A DNA stretch of 51,351 bases from Chroococcus sp. CMT-3BRIN-NPC107. GTDB taxonomy: Bacteria; Cyanobacteriota; Cyanobacteriia; Cyanobacteriales; Chroococcidiopsidaceae. Where the stretch lies: NCBI GenBank assembly GCA_019359635.1, contig JAHHGY010000025.1, positions 1-51,351 on the forward strand, read 5' to 3'. This document shows, one piece after another, positions 35,379-45,400 of this stretch. Both the position numbers and the translations under genes were made by a program. Each line of letters opens with the position of its first letter. The stretch's first letter is position 1. A model generated the notes under the pieces. That model ran no database searches, was not told where the DNA came from, and worked only from the letters and a program-made list of their open reading frames with translations.

Positions 35379-36680
35379 ATGACCAAAGAACTCGCACAAC
35401 CAATATCTTTATCAGCTACCTTTAGCGCTTTAAAGTGTAAAGAATGCAGCGCCGAGTACGAACTAAAAGCTATCCACGTTTGTGAAGAATGCTTTGGCCC
35501 ATTGGAAGTAACTTATGACTACGACGCTATTCGTCGCACTGTAACCCGCGAAACTATTCAAGCCGGGCCCAATTCAATTTGGCGTTACCGTGCCTTTTTA
35601 CCCGTAGCTACCGACAACCCCATCGATGTCGGTACGGGAATGACACCATTAATTCAGGCGAATCGCTTGGCGCGACGCTTGGGATTGAAAAAGCTTTTCA
35701 TCAAAAATGATGCTGTTAATATGCCTACCTTGAGTTTTAAAGATCGGGTGGTATCTGTGGCGCTTACCCGTGCTAAGGAACTAGGCTATACAACTGTTTC
35801 TTGCGCCAGTACCGGAAACTTAGCTAATTCTACCGCCGCGATCGCTGCTAGTGCGGGTTTAGATTGCTGCGTATTTATTCCGGCGGACTTAGAAGCGGGG
35901 AAAATTTTAGGAACCCTAATTTACGGGCCGACAGTAATGGCGGTTGAAGGCAATTATGACCAAGTTAATCGCCTCTGCTGTGAAGTAGCCAACACTCATG
36001 ATTGGGGATTTGTCAATATTAATCTACGTCCTTACTATTCCGAAGGTTCAAAAACTTTGGGTTATGAAGTAGCCGAACAACTAGGCTGGCAATTACCAGA
36101 TCATATCGTTGCACCCCTAGCTTCAGGTTCCTTATTCACCAAAATCTACAAAGGTTTTCGCGAATTTGTTGACGTTGGCTTGGTAGAAGACAAAGAGGTG
36201 CGTTTTAGTGGCGCGCAAGCTGAGGGTTGTTCGCCAATTGCTCAAGCTTACAAAGATGGCAAAGACTTTATCAAACCCGTCAAGCCTAACACGATCGCTA
36301 AATCTATTGCGATCGGCAATCCAGCCGATGGCGTGTACGCTTTAGAAGTAGCTAGAAAAACCAATGGAAATATTGAATCAGTCAACGATGCAGAAATCAT
36401 TGACGGGATTAAACTTCTAGCCGAAACCGAAGGTATATTTACAGAAACCGCCGGGGGAACAACTATCGCCGTTCTCAAAAAGCTTGTAGAAGCAGGCAAA
36501 ATTGACCCGGAAGAAACAACGGTAGTATACATTACAGGGAATGGATTAAAAACCCAAGAAGCCGTCCAAGGTTATATTGGCGAACCCCTAACTATTGAAG
36601 CTAAGTTAGATAGCTTTGAACGAGCATTAGAGCGATCGCGTACATTAGATCGTTTAGATTGGCAGCCCGTGCTAGTTTAA
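35379..36680 (+). CDS. thrC: Threonine synthase
   Basis: About 433 residues from ATG 35379; a GTG at 35337 is in frame but the family starts near the ATG. An N-terminal zinc-ribbon (CKEC, then CEECFG) leads to the PLP fold-type II core with the PLP lysine in LSFKDRVV and the glycine-rich phosphate loop later. It converts O-phosphohomoserine to threonine. The layout is the long-lived cyanobacterial form with the Cys-rich start. A MoaD-like gene follows after 45 bases, a pair often seen in cyanobacteria. Confidence 0.93.
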   Translation: MTKELAQPISLSATFSALKCKECSAEYELKAIHVCEECFGPLEVTYDYDAIRRTVTRETIQAGPNSIWRYRAFLPVATDNPIDVGTGMTPLIQANRLARRLGLKKLFIKNDAVNMPTLSFKDRVVSVALTRAKELGYTTVSCASTGNLANSTAAIAASAGLDCCVFIPADLEAGKILGTLIYGPTVMAVEGNYDQVNRLCCEVANTHDWGFVNINLRPYYSEGSKTLGYEVAEQLGWQLPDHIVAPLASGSLFTKIYKGFREFVDVGLVEDKEVRFSGAQAEGCSPIAQAYKDGKDFIKPVKPNTIAKSIAIGNPADGVYALEVARKTNGNIESVNDAEIIDGIKLLAETEGIFTETAGGTTIAVLKKLVEAGKIDPEETTVVYITGNGLKTQEAVQGYIGEPLTIEAKLDSFERALERSRTLDRLDWQPVLV

Positions 36681-36725
36681 GAAAAAATCATTAATGTACT
36701 TATCAATCTTCTTATTCCTTCCCCT

Positions 36726-37001
36726 ATGTCCGTCAAAGTCTTAATTCCTACTCCCCTGCAAAAGTTCACCAATGACCAAGCCACTCTAGAATGTGATGGC
36801 AAAACCATTTCTGAATTAATCGAAGCTTTAGAGCAAACTTGTCCTGGTATCAAAGCGCGTTTGTGTGACGAAAACGGGCAACCCCGACGCTTTTTGAACC
36901 TTTACGTCAACAGTGAAGATATCCGTTTTCTAGAAGGGACAGATACCCCGCTAAAAGAAGGTGATGAAGTCAGTATAGTTCCGGCGGTTGCTGGCGGCTA
37001 A
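36726..37001 (+). CDS. MoaD/ThiS-family ubiquitin-like protein, CysO/SAMP-like
   Basis: The 91-residue protein has the beta-grasp pattern [31 protein letters not shown] and [34 protein letters not shown], ending in Gly-Gly. That end is needed for adenylation and thiocarboxylate formation by an E1-like enzyme. It could be a sulphur donor (as CysO for cysteine) or a protein modifier (as SAMP). The place directly after thrC suggests a sulphur-transfer job around the aspartate or cysteine pathway. No activating enzyme gene is nearby. A hairpin terminator follows. Confidence 0.85.
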   Translation: MSVKVLIPTPLQKFTNDQATLECDGKTISELIEALEQTCPGIKARLCDENGQPRRFLNLYVNSEDIRFLEGTDTPLKEGDEVSIVPAVAGG

Positions 37002-37022
37002 TACGCGCTAATCGTTATTTGC

Positions 37023-37061
37023 AAGTAGACTTGAGCTATCAATCGCTTAAGTCTGCTTTTT
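37023..37061 (+). terminator. Terminator after the MoaD-like gene
   Basis: AAGTAGACTTGAGC (37023-37036) pairs with GCTTAAGTCTGCTT (37045-37058) with two mismatches, and a T run follows. It closes the thrC-moaD unit. Confidence 0.75.
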
Positions 37062-37100
37062 AATTTTAAACTGAAACTGACTTTATACTTACTCTTTCCG

Positions 37101-38234
37101 GTGGATATTTATCAATCTGTAGTTAGTCCAATATTGTTTTCTGGCTTAAAAACTGACCCTGAATGGCTGCAAAAACAGACAATTAGCAACCTTTCTAAAC
37201 TAGACAATAGTAAAAACATTGTTTCTCAAAGGGTAAAAGCTCAATTAGCAAAATCTTTAAGCTTTAGCCACGATTCCTTGCAACAAAAGCTATGGGGTTT
37301 AGAATTTCCTAATCCTGTAGGGTTAGCGGCGGGATTTGATAAAGATGGACTGGCGGCGGGAATGTGGTCTAATTTTGGGTTTGGCTTTGCAGAAATAGGT
37401 ACTGTCACCTTCCAAGCGCAGCCTGGAAACCCCCCGCCGCGTTTATTTCGTTTACCTGTCGATAAAGCCGCGCTTAATCGCATGGGGTTTAATAATTGCG
37501 GTAGCGCAGCAATGGCGGCACAATTAGCAGAGAGATTTAAAACGGCTAATAGTTCTATTCCCATTGGGATTAATTTAGGTAAATCTAAAGTTACACCTTT
37601 AGAAGACGCACCCGCCGATTATTTGGGGAGTTTTCGCGCTTTGCAACAGTGGGGAGATTATTTTGTAGTTAATGTATCTTCCCCCAACACTCCAGGATTA
37701 CGCAGCTTGCAAGATGCGGGGAGTTTGAACGCCATAATAGACGTTTTGCAACAAGAAAACCAAGGACGTAAACCAATTTTAGTTAAAATTGCTCCTGATT
37801 TAGAATGGGAGGCGATCGCAGACATCTTACAAGTTGCTAAAATTCAGCAAATTGCCGGAATTATTGCTACAAATACGACTATTCGCCGCGATAATTTGCA
37901 AACTCAAGTTATTGCTACTACAGGTAAATCTATAAATGAAGAATCTGGTGGTATTAGTGGCTTACCTGTCAAAAATCGCTCTACCGAAGTCATCCGGTTT
38001 ATTTATTCTCAAACCAAAGGACAACTAGCAATTATTGGCGTTGGTGGTATATTTACAGCAACCGATGCTTGGGAAAAAATAACGGCGGGTGCTAGTTTAT
38101 TGCAAGTATACACGGGTTGGATTTATGAAGGACCATTAATGGTACGCAGAATTTTACAAGGTTTGCAGGAGAAATTGTTAGAGCAAAAGCTAACATCTGT
38201 TTCTCAAGCTAGAGGTTTAGCTGCTACCAAATAA
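37101..38234 (+). CDS. pyrD: Dihydroorotate dehydrogenase (quinone), class 2
   Basis: The 377-residue protein shows the class 2 layout: an N-terminal helical quinone-binding part (1-60), then the FMN barrel with FPNPVGLAAGFDKDG, FAEIGTVTFQAQPGNPPPRLFR, the catalytic Ser in NVSSPNTPGLRSLQ, and IIATNTT with the flavin-contact Asn. It oxidises dihydroorotate to orotate in pyrimidine synthesis and passes electrons to plastoquinone. The start is GTG at 37101, fixed by the conserved opening DIYQSVVSPILF. It stands alone after the terminator of the thrC unit. Confidence 0.93.
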   Translation: MDIYQSVVSPILFSGLKTDPEWLQKQTISNLSKLDNSKNIVSQRVKAQLAKSLSFSHDSLQQKLWGLEFPNPVGLAAGFDKDGLAAGMWSNFGFGFAEIGTVTFQAQPGNPPPRLFRLPVDKAALNRMGFNNCGSAAMAAQLAERFKTANSSIPIGINLGKSKVTPLEDAPADYLGSFRALQQWGDYFVVNVSSPNTPGLRSLQDAGSLNAIIDVLQQENQGRKPILVKIAPDLEWEAIADILQVAKIQQIAGIIATNTTIRRDNLQTQVIATTGKSINEESGGISGLPVKNRSTEVIRFIYSQTKGQLAIIGVGGIFTATDAWEKITAGASLLQVYTGWIYEGPLMVRRILQGLQEKLLEQKLTSVSQARGLAATK

Positions 38235-38315
38235 CTGATAAATCTGTAAGAGACATAAAATAATTTTATTTTTAGATGAATGTTTGTCTCAGAAAAAATA
38301 TATACAAAAAACAAT

Positions 38316-38837
38316 ATGGATTCATGGTTTAGTGTCAATTGGCGAGAACTTTTTGTTCCTAGTATGCCACTTTTTGAACTTTTTGTACGCGGTTCTATAG
38401 TTTACCTACTCTTGTTTTTTGTATTACGTTTTATTCCCGCACGTCAATTAGGAATGTTGGGAATTACCGATTTACTTGTAGTAGTTCTATTTGCTGAAGC
38501 GGCTCAAAACGCAATGGCGACAAACTATACATCAATAACAGAAGGGGTGGCGCTTGTAGGTACAGTAATTTTTTGGAGTTACTTAATTAATTGGCTAGGT
38601 TACAAATATCCCCACCTGCAAAAGTTTCTAAATCCGCCGCCTTTATTGCTGGTTAAAAATGGTAAATTAATCGAGCGTAATTTAGAAAAAGAATTGATTA
38701 CTGAAGATGAATTAATGAGTCAGTTACGCCAGCAAGGAGTAGAGTTGATTCAAGAAGTAAAAATAGCCTATATGGAATCAGACGGGGAAATTAGCGTAAT
38801 TCCCCAGGAAAAAAACACCTCCACTACGGAACTATAA
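38316..38837 (+). CDS. DUF421 (YetF-type) membrane protein
   Basis: About 173 residues from ATG 38316 (MDSWFSVNWRELF); an ATG at 38280 would add 12 residues not typical of the family. Three membrane helices (about 15-100) are followed by a small cytosolic domain with LLVKNGKLIERNLEKELI, ITEDELMSQLRQQGVELI and VKIAYMESDGEISVIPQ. This is the DUF421 layout. The function is not firmly known; Bacillus relatives affect germination and stress behaviour. It is convergent with the secreted hypothetical gene, 18 bases apart. Confidence 0.87.
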   Translation: MDSWFSVNWRELFVPSMPLFELFVRGSIVYLLLFFVLRFIPARQLGMLGITDLLVVVLFAEAAQNAMATNYTSITEGVALVGTVIFWSYLINWLGYKYPHLQKFLNPPPLLLVKNGKLIERNLEKELITEDELMSQLRQQGVELIQEVKIAYMESDGEISVIPQEKNTSTTEL

Positions 38838-38855
38838 GTTAGTTATTACTTGGTT

Positions 38856-39407
38856 TTAGTTAACAAAAACTTTACCGCTTTGTTGAATTATAATCGCGCT
38901 TTGTCGATCGTTCAAAGCTTTCCCTTCACTCAAAGAAACTTCTAGCAATCCTGAATTAGCAACAGACGTAGCAGCAATTTGGATAAAACCATTATCGGGA
39001 CGGACTAAAGTAATAGTTACAGGCGTTGGTAAATCTTTGAGTACAACTTCTCCTTTCGCTGCTAAAGTTCGCCCTTCGGTATATTTAATAGCTTCATAGG
39101 TAATTGCTGTATTAGTAGTGTTTGTCAATTTGACGCTTACTTTACCGTTAATAGGTATAACCGTTGCGATCGCCTCACTATTTTCTTCGGGTAAAGGCGG
39201 TACTAAAGGCGCGTTTGGTTCAGTATTATTAACTGGCGTGCGATCGCGGTTATAAATTCGTTCGTTAAATATACTTGGTTTAGGATTAAGCACTCTACTC
39301 GGTGTTGGCGAAGGAGTTTGAGCTATAGAGTTTAGAGGTACACCAACAATTAGCAAGCTACTACAAATTAGGCTTAATTTGTTGGCAATTTGGCTGAGTT
39401 TACTCAT
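38856..39407 (-). CDS. Secreted protein of unknown function
   Basis: The 183-residue protein has a signal peptide (about 1-29, ending SIAQT), a Pro/Asn-rich linker (30-78) and a beta-rich domain of about 100 residues. That domain has strands such as GKVSVKLTNTTNTAITYEAI and LPTPVTITLVRPDNGFIQI. The domain looks like an immunoglobulin- or transthyretin-like sandwich and recurs in cyanobacteria, but I know no named function. It should sit in the periplasm. It starts at ATG 39405-39407 after a 123-base gap from the DUF202 gene. Confidence 0.7.
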   Translation of the reverse strand: MSKLSQIANKLSLICSSLLIVGVPLNSIAQTPSPTPSRVLNPKPSIFNERIYNRDRTPVNNTEPNAPLVPPLPEENSEAIATVIPINGKVSVKLTNTTNTAITYEAIKYTEGRTLAAKGEVVLKDLPTPVTITLVRPDNGFIQIAATSVANSGLLEVSLSEGKALNDRQSAIIIQQSGKVFVN

Positions 39408-39530
39408 GAAAACTTGTCTATTTTTATAGTTTATTTCTAGTTTATAGACGTTAGCTACTCACCAACATCTAACATTAGGTATAAAATCATTTAAGTATAT
39501 CTATAAGAAGTTTAAATTTATTGATGCCAA

Positions 39531-39977
39531 CTATTTTAATGCTTGGCGGCGGGATTTAGATTGCAGCTTACTATCGTCTATGGGTGGTGCAATAGAGGAA
39601 TCTCGCCACAAAACTAAAGGAATACTCAAAGATCCTAAAATCGCTACTACTCCCGCTATAATCCAAACTAATAAGCGATTTGGGCGATAATCTCCCCTTT
39701 CTATTTGCCAAAAAACTTGGTTGTAGCGCCAAGCTGCTAAACAAATAACAATAATCCCAAAAATCACTAAACTAACTCCCAAGTTTTCTGAGGTAAAAAA
39801 AGAGTTGGTAGCTACAGGTTTTTGAGTAACCACAACTTGGATTTGACGCAAAAATAAACCGAATCTAGCGATCGCAATTCCAAAGCCAATTAAAGCAATA
39901 GAAGTTCTTAGCCAAGCTAAAAAAGTTCGTTCGTTGGCTTGATGTTCTCTTTGGCGATCGATTACAGGTTTTACCAT
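39531..39977 (-). CDS. DUF202 (YidH-like) membrane protein
   Basis: About 148 residues from ATG 39975-39977, which overlaps the TAA of the upstream hydrolase by one base (TAATG). The domain opens with the typical ERTFLAWLRTSIALIGFGIAIARFG (as two parts) and has three membrane helices. The family is found in all kingdoms without a clear role, except for VTC-linked relatives in fungi. Overlap with the YheT-type hydrolase points to translational coupling and a shared membrane or lipid context, which is inference. Confidence 0.85.
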   Translation of the reverse strand: MVKPVIDRQREHQANERTFLAWLRTSIALIGFGIAIARFGLFLRQIQVVVTQKPVATNSFFTSENLGVSLVIFGIIVICLAAWRYNQVFWQIERGDYRPNRLLVWIIAGVVAILGSLSIPLVLWRDSSIAPPIDDSKLQSKSRRQALK

Positions 39978-41020
39978 TAGCGATCGCACCAGTCCAAAAT
40001 TCGATTCCACGCCCACCAAGGATCGGGATCTTGAGCTAATAATTGCCCTTCTTTACTGTTTATATAGCCCACATGACCGCCATAATCAGTTAGCACTAAA
40101 TCAATATTTGGGTTTCCTTGACAAGTAGCTTGCAAGTCGGGAACGATCGCCGGATCGAACATCGGATCGTCCACAGCATAAAGAATTAAAGTTGGTTTTT
40201 CTAGGTGCGGCAATATATGCAAGCCACTACTCGCCTCATAATAAGCCTCTACCGTAGGAAAACCCAAGCGATCGATAACTAACTCTCGATCGAAACTCCA
40301 GATGCTGTTGGCTCTCTCAATAGCTGCTAAATTGATTTCTTTGGGGTGAACGTGGTGAATTTTCAGTGCTAGTTTTTTTAGTTCCTTGGCGATCGCTTGT
40401 TCCAAATACTTACCCCAAGGATCTTTAACTAAATAGTTGAGACTGCGCGCGGAGTCCAAACTTGGACAAATTACCGCCGCGCCGCCAATCTCTGCGTTAT
40501 CTAATTTTACTTCCTTGTTTTTAGTCAATTCTTGGGCTGCTTTTACTGCCCATAAAGCCAATTGTCCCCCCAAAGAAAAACCCGTAAACCAAAACTTGGC
40601 AGGACATCCCAAAGCCTTAGCTTGGGAAGCAATGCGAACAAAATCTTCTCCTTCCAACAAACCATCAGAAGTCAGCGCTGGCGACAATAAGGCGGTTTTG
40701 CCGTGCGCTCTCCAATCAAACAGCACCACTGCATAGCCTTGGGCGAAAGCTTTGCGCCCCAATAGTCGTAAAAACCACTGATTATCTAAAGAGCCTGTAA
40801 TTCCATAGGTGCCGATAATTGTACCGCGAGGGTTTTTAGGAATGGCAACAACGCCGAAAATTGGTACGCCTTTTGCCCCTATAAAAATTTTTTCTTGGTA
40901 GGGTGGCTCTGGGTGTACGGTTGTCTTTTCCCAGTCTTGACTAGCAACTAGGGCAGTGTAAACCGTCATTAACACGCCATTTTTTAGCCACCAGGGGGGA
41001 TTATAGGCAACATTTGACAT
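39977..41020 (-). CDS. YheT-family alpha/beta hydrolase
   Basis: The 347-residue protein is an alpha/beta hydrolase of the YheT (EMB8) group. It has the nucleophile elbow GFSLGG near 145-150, an FDWRAHGKTALL block, the late acid YAVDDPMFDPAIVP and the catalytic His in TDYGGHVGYI. Substrates are unknown; relatives act on esters or lipids. It is the first gene of a two-gene unit with DUF202. Its start is about 190 bases from the divergent rpaA start. Confidence 0.86.
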   Translation of the reverse strand: MSNVAYNPPWWLKNGVLMTVYTALVASQDWEKTTVHPEPPYQEKIFIGAKGVPIFGVVAIPKNPRGTIIGTYGITGSLDNQWFLRLLGRKAFAQGYAVVLFDWRAHGKTALLSPALTSDGLLEGEDFVRIASQAKALGCPAKFWFTGFSLGGQLALWAVKAAQELTKNKEVKLDNAEIGGAAVICPSLDSARSLNYLVKDPWGKYLEQAIAKELKKLALKIHHVHPKEINLAAIERANSIWSFDRELVIDRLGFPTVEAYYEASSGLHILPHLEKPTLILYAVDDPMFDPAIVPDLQATCQGNPNIDLVLTDYGGHVGYINSKEGQLLAQDPDPWWAWNRILDWCDR

Positions 41021-41208
41021 AAAGCAAGTTCAAACTAAACACAACTACTTTATTATTTCGGTTTGTTGCTAAATATTTCTATTCCCCCAGTCGATTTTCT
41101 GGTGAAATCTTAAGATTATATTTAGAATGCTCTTTATAATGATTAAAGCAATCTTTGCAGCCTGCAAAGTGCTTATTTATCCTCAATATCTATAAAGATT
41201 TTTTAATA

Positions 41209-41967
41209 ATGCCTCGAATACTTGTGATTGATGACGATCCAGCGATCTCAGAACTCGTAGCAGTCAATTTAGAAATGGCTGGGTATGAAGTTAGTCAAGC
41301 AGAAGATGGGATTAAAGGTCAAGCCTTAGCAATGCAATTATTGCCCGACTTAATCATGCTCGATTTGATGATGCCTAAAGTTGATGGCTTCACCGTTTGC
41401 CAGCGATTGCGCCGCGACGATCGCACTGCCGAAATCCCTGTATTGATGTTAACGGCTTTAAATCAAACTCAAAACAAAGTAGAAGGGTTTAATGCTGGGG
41501 CGGATGATTATTTAACTAAGCCCTTTGAAGTTGAGGAATTGCTTGCTAGAGTGAGAGCTTTATTGCGCCGTACTGATCGCATTCCCCATGCTGCCAAGCA
41601 TAGCGAAATACTCAATTATGGTTCGTTAACGTTAGTACCAGAGCGGTTTGAGGCAATTTGGTTTACTAAAACTATTAAGCTAACTCATCTAGAATTTGAA
41701 TTGCTGCATTGCTTGCTGCAACGTCATGGGCAAACGGTATCGCCTAGCGAGATTTTGAAAGAAGTTTGGGGTTACGATCCTAACGATGATATTGAAACTA
41801 TCCGCGTCCACATTCGGCACTTGAGAACAAAACTAGAACCCGATCCTCGTCATCCTTGCTACATTAAGACGGTTTACGGTGCGGGATACTGTTTGGAATT
41901 ACCCGGCGACTCATCAATAGAGCTTAGAGAATTACCCCTAAGCGTTACCCAAGAAAACAATTCTTAG
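41209..41967 (+). CDS. rpaA: OmpR-type response regulator, RpaA
   Basis: About 252 residues from ATG 41209 ([10 protein letters not shown]); 18 open codons upstream lack family similarity. The receiver has Asp52 in [11 protein letters not shown] and Lys104 in LTKPFE. The winged-helix domain follows at about 140-230 ([34 protein letters not shown] in blocks, [30 protein letters not shown]). The linker [23 protein letters not shown] is the strongest RpaA mark. RpaA is the main output regulator of the KaiABC clock under SasA and CikA and also affects energy transfer from phycobilisomes. RpaB is the close alternative and is judged less likely. Confidence 0.87.
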   Translation: MPRILVIDDDPAISELVAVNLEMAGYEVSQAEDGIKGQALAMQLLPDLIMLDLMMPKVDGFTVCQRLRRDDRTAEIPVLMLTALNQTQNKVEGFNAGADDYLTKPFEVEELLARVRALLRRTDRIPHAAKHSEILNYGSLTLVPERFEAIWFTKTIKLTHLEFELLHCLLQRHGQTVSPSEILKEVWGYDPNDDIETIRVHIRHLRTKLEPDPRHPCYIKTVYGAGYCLELPGDSSIELRELPLSVTQENNS

Positions 41968-41990
41968 ACTCAATCAGGGTTAATCAACAC

Positions 41991-42023
41991 AAAAAAGCGC
42001 TTCAAAACTTGGGAAGCGATCGC
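41991..42023 (-). terminator. Hairpin sharing its sequence with the one at 42406
   Basis: On the minus strand: GCGATCGCTTCCCAAG, TTTTGAAGCGC and a T6 run. The stem is CGCTTC with GAAGCG. It is a diverged twin of 42406-42440, 415 bases away. It could end rpaA transcripts on the plus strand less well, as the T run lies on the other side. Confidence 0.55.
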
Positions 42024-42069
42024 ACCTTGTAAAACTCTTAACTTTCAGAAATCTCAATATCAGAAATTC

Positions 42070-42370
42070 TCTTGAATGACACAGTTACCAAAGGTGAAAA
42101 AAAGATGCAGGAAATCTGCAACGTTGGGATGCCCTGATTTTAGTAACCGATGACATGATTGCTCAATTAGAGACGCAGATTCGACAACAACCCAATGAAA
42201 TTTACCGATTGAAAAAGGCAAAGAATTTAGGAAATACCAAGCCAGAAAAGTCATAATAAGAGCGATACAACCATCTGCCTGAATAAATAGAGATCGTTAA
42301 TGTAGTTGTTCAAATCGGCATTGGATTATTTTTTGGATTAGTAGCGTGTTTTCTGTTACGACTTATTTAA
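42070..42370 (+). pseudogene. Possible decayed small gene
   Basis: In one frame the stretch reads RWDALILVTDDMIAQLETQ, QIRQQPNEIYRLKKAKNLG, then stops, then EIVNVVVQIGIGLFFGLVACF (a membrane helix) and a final stop at about 42368. Three in-frame stops interrupt it, and the text between looks protein-like (a helical segment followed by a helix rich in Val, Ile and Leu). I do not recognise a family. It may be a broken small membrane protein or chance. Confidence 0.3.
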
Positions 42371-42405
42371 AAAAGTAAGAACTCACGATTGGGCTGAATA
42401 AGAGC

Positions 42406-42440
42406 AAAAAAAAGCCCCCCAAAACTTGGGAGGCGATCGC
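42406..42440 (-). terminator. Rho-independent terminator of the 1044-residue repeat protein gene
   Basis: On the minus strand: GCGATCGCCTCCCAAG, TTTTGGGGGGC and a run of eight T. The stem is CCTCCC with GGGGGG. It lies 17 bases past the stop codon and begins with a HIP1 octamer. Confidence 0.8.
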
Positions 42441-42456
42441 GTAATTAACAAATTCT

Positions 42457-45400
42457 TTAACCAGCGACGGCTAAAGCTCCACCAATTGCCGCACAAATTG
42501 CTGAAACGATTGCTGTACCAGCTAACCATTGGGCAGCCGTTGCGGCGGCTTTACGAGTTTCTTCTGCTTGCTTTTGAGCTTGACGCTTGACATCTTCTAA
42601 ACGTCGTTGCGCTTCTTGCTGAATGCGCTCGGCACGTTGCAAGACGCTGTTCCGCGCTCCTTCAATCTGGTCGATAATGCGATTAGCATCCGCCTCGCTA
42701 ATGTCTTCACGAGAACTCATGACCGCAACTAAAGTATCGCGGTTAAATGAACCTAGGCGATCGCGAATTGAATCAAACCCGGCTTGGGGGTCGTCAAACA
42801 ACTGCCGAACATCGCGTTTGATGCCATCGTAGTTGAGTTCGGGGCGATCGAGAGAATTAAGATAGTTGCGAATTTGACCAAATACGCCATCAAGGGTGTC
42901 TTGAATCCGCCGTTGTACGGCTCGTACTTGTTCTACAAATTGTTCGCGCACTGCAAGAACTTGATCGACAATCCGATTAGCTTCTTCTTCGGACATATCG
43001 CCCCGCGCTTGCAGCAAAGTAACTACAGTATCGCGGTCAAAATGCGCTAATCGGTCGCTAAAACTTTCTACCCCCGCACGCGGATCGTGAATTAATAGCT
43101 GCAAATCGCGCTTAATTGCTTCAGGATTCAATTCATCTTTACCAGTATTGCGCAAGTAATCTTCGACATTGGCGCTGAAAGTTTGAACTCTTTGCTGAGT
43201 TCTCGCCGCCAAACGTCTTGGGCTGCGTACAAGGTTGCGAATCGAGCTTTGCACTTGGTCGATGACTTGATTTACTTGTTCCTGGCTCAAATCTTGGCGT
43301 TGACTTAGCAATTGCACCAAAGTATCGCGATCGACTTGAGACAAGCGGCGGCGCAATGCCAAAGCTCCCTGTTGAGGATTTTCAAATAATTTAGCGAAAT
43401 CGCGAGTAATTCCTTCCGGGTTTAATTCATCTTTACCGGTGTTTCGCAAGTAATCAGATAAAGTAGTTGTCACCGAGTCGTAGCGATCTTTAGCCAAAGA
43501 AGCGACATTTTGCGGTGCGTGGCGGACGCTACCCCAAACCGATTCTACTTGGTTGATGGTTTGGTTGATTTGCTCCTCGTTCAAGTCTTGACGCTGATTT
43601 AGCAACTGTACCAAGGTATTGCGGTCAAAGCGAGATACGCGCGAAGCGATCGCACTCATGCCAGCTTGCGGATCGTTCAACAGGGTTTTGAGTTCGGACG
43701 CGATCGCATTAGGATTTAGTTCGTCTTTTCCAGTATTTCGCAAGTACGATTCTAAATTCAACCATAATGACTCAGCTTGAGCCTTAGCTTGGTCGGCTAG
43801 GTTTTGCGATTCAAATAGTACGCGATCTTTCTGTGCTTCTAAAAGCCCAACAATTTCGTTGGCTTCCGTTTCCGAAATATCATTGCGCTGTAGCAATACT
43901 TGGCGCATCGATTCTCGATCTAACCCCGCTAAACGAATACTCAAAGTTTCGTGACTTGCTTCAGAATCTTGTAGCAAAGGCTTAAAGGTACGTTCTACAC
44001 CTTCACTTGTCAATTCTGACTTGCTTGTAACTAGCAGATAACTTTCTACCGCTCTTTGCAAGTCTTGAGCCGCTTCTTTCTCCTCAAGCCCTCTTACCGT
44101 TGTCAAAACTTCAGTGCGGATGCTTTCTAAGCGATCGCTAATAGCAGCAATCTGCCCTTGAGTTAAAATTCCACGCTGTTGCAATAGTTGAACAAAATCG
44201 TTACGAGAAAGCTGTTCCAATTGACGGCGTACGGCTCCCGGATCTGCCGCCGGATCGTACAATACATCGTAGAATTCCTCAGCAATCTTGTCTTGGCTCA
44301 TTTGCCAAGCATAAGTATTGAGCAGGTAATTTTCCACATCGGCGCGAATTGTACTGTAAGGCAAACTAGGAGTTTTAATACCTGCTTTAGTTGCCACCTT
44401 ATCGGCTTGCTCGGTTACTTTGTCTTTAGCGCTAGTTAGCGACCCGACAATCTTTTCTACATCCAAGTCTGACAAGTCTGTGCGTCCCATGACTAAACCC
44501 ATAAGGGTATTTATGCCAGTTTGCAAAGTACGCTGTACGGGGCCTGGGGTAGTTTCTTGAGTTGCTTTTTGGTCGGCATCTTTTGACTGCCGCATTTCTT
44601 CCATCAAGCGGTCAATTTTGGCATTTAGTTCGTCAGTTTTTGCTTGACCCGGAGCAACGCTTTTAAGATACTCTACCAATTCTCCCATCCGGTCAGTTTG
44701 GGGTGCTTGGCGATCGACTACTTGCTTCCATACGCTTTCTAATTGATCGACAATCCGGTTCATATCTTTTTTAGACAAGTCCGTGCGACTGCTAACCAAA
44801 TCAACAAACTTTTGGCGGTCAATGTTGCGTAAATCGCTACTTCCAGCAACGGCTTTTAGCTGCGGGTCGTTGAGCAATTTTTCAAATTCGCCCCTAATTT
44901 TGCTTAAGTCTAATTCGGGGGGACGCAGCATTTGCAAATAGTCTTCGACGTTTTCCCGAACGCTCATTGGGTCTACCGCCGATCCTAATTCTCGGCGGAT
45001 GGCGGAAGCGGCAGCTTCGGCAGTGGCTACTACTTGATTATTTACAGCTTTTGCTCCCAAGGCAGCGGCGGCGGTTCCCATCAGTGCCTGCATCCCAGAA
45101 GTTGCGGTATTGATTAGCGAACCAATCAGCGAGCCTACACTACTAGAACCTACCCACACCAAGAGCAAGAAGTAAGCTGCCCAAATTACTAAACCAACGA
45201 TCGCGCCAAGTCCCGCACTTTCAATCAAACTTAGTTTTACTGCCAAAAAACAAGCGATCGCCAACGAAACGCTGACACTAATTAAGGTTGCTAAACCCAA
45301 AGCCGTGCCTATTTTGCGAATAGTGCCACCAAAACTTGTTGCTTCTTCATCGGATTGGCTATCAGAATTATCTGAACTGCGACCCAAAAGAAAGGCTACA

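Noticed and set aside
41209-41967. RpaB as the identity of the response regulator
   Set aside because: The opening [10 protein letters not shown], the linker and the [13 protein letters not shown]-type text fit RpaA better than RpaB.
42060-42254. Minus-strand frame of 64 codons
   Set aside because: It is the shadow of a protein-like text on the plus strand and has no family match.
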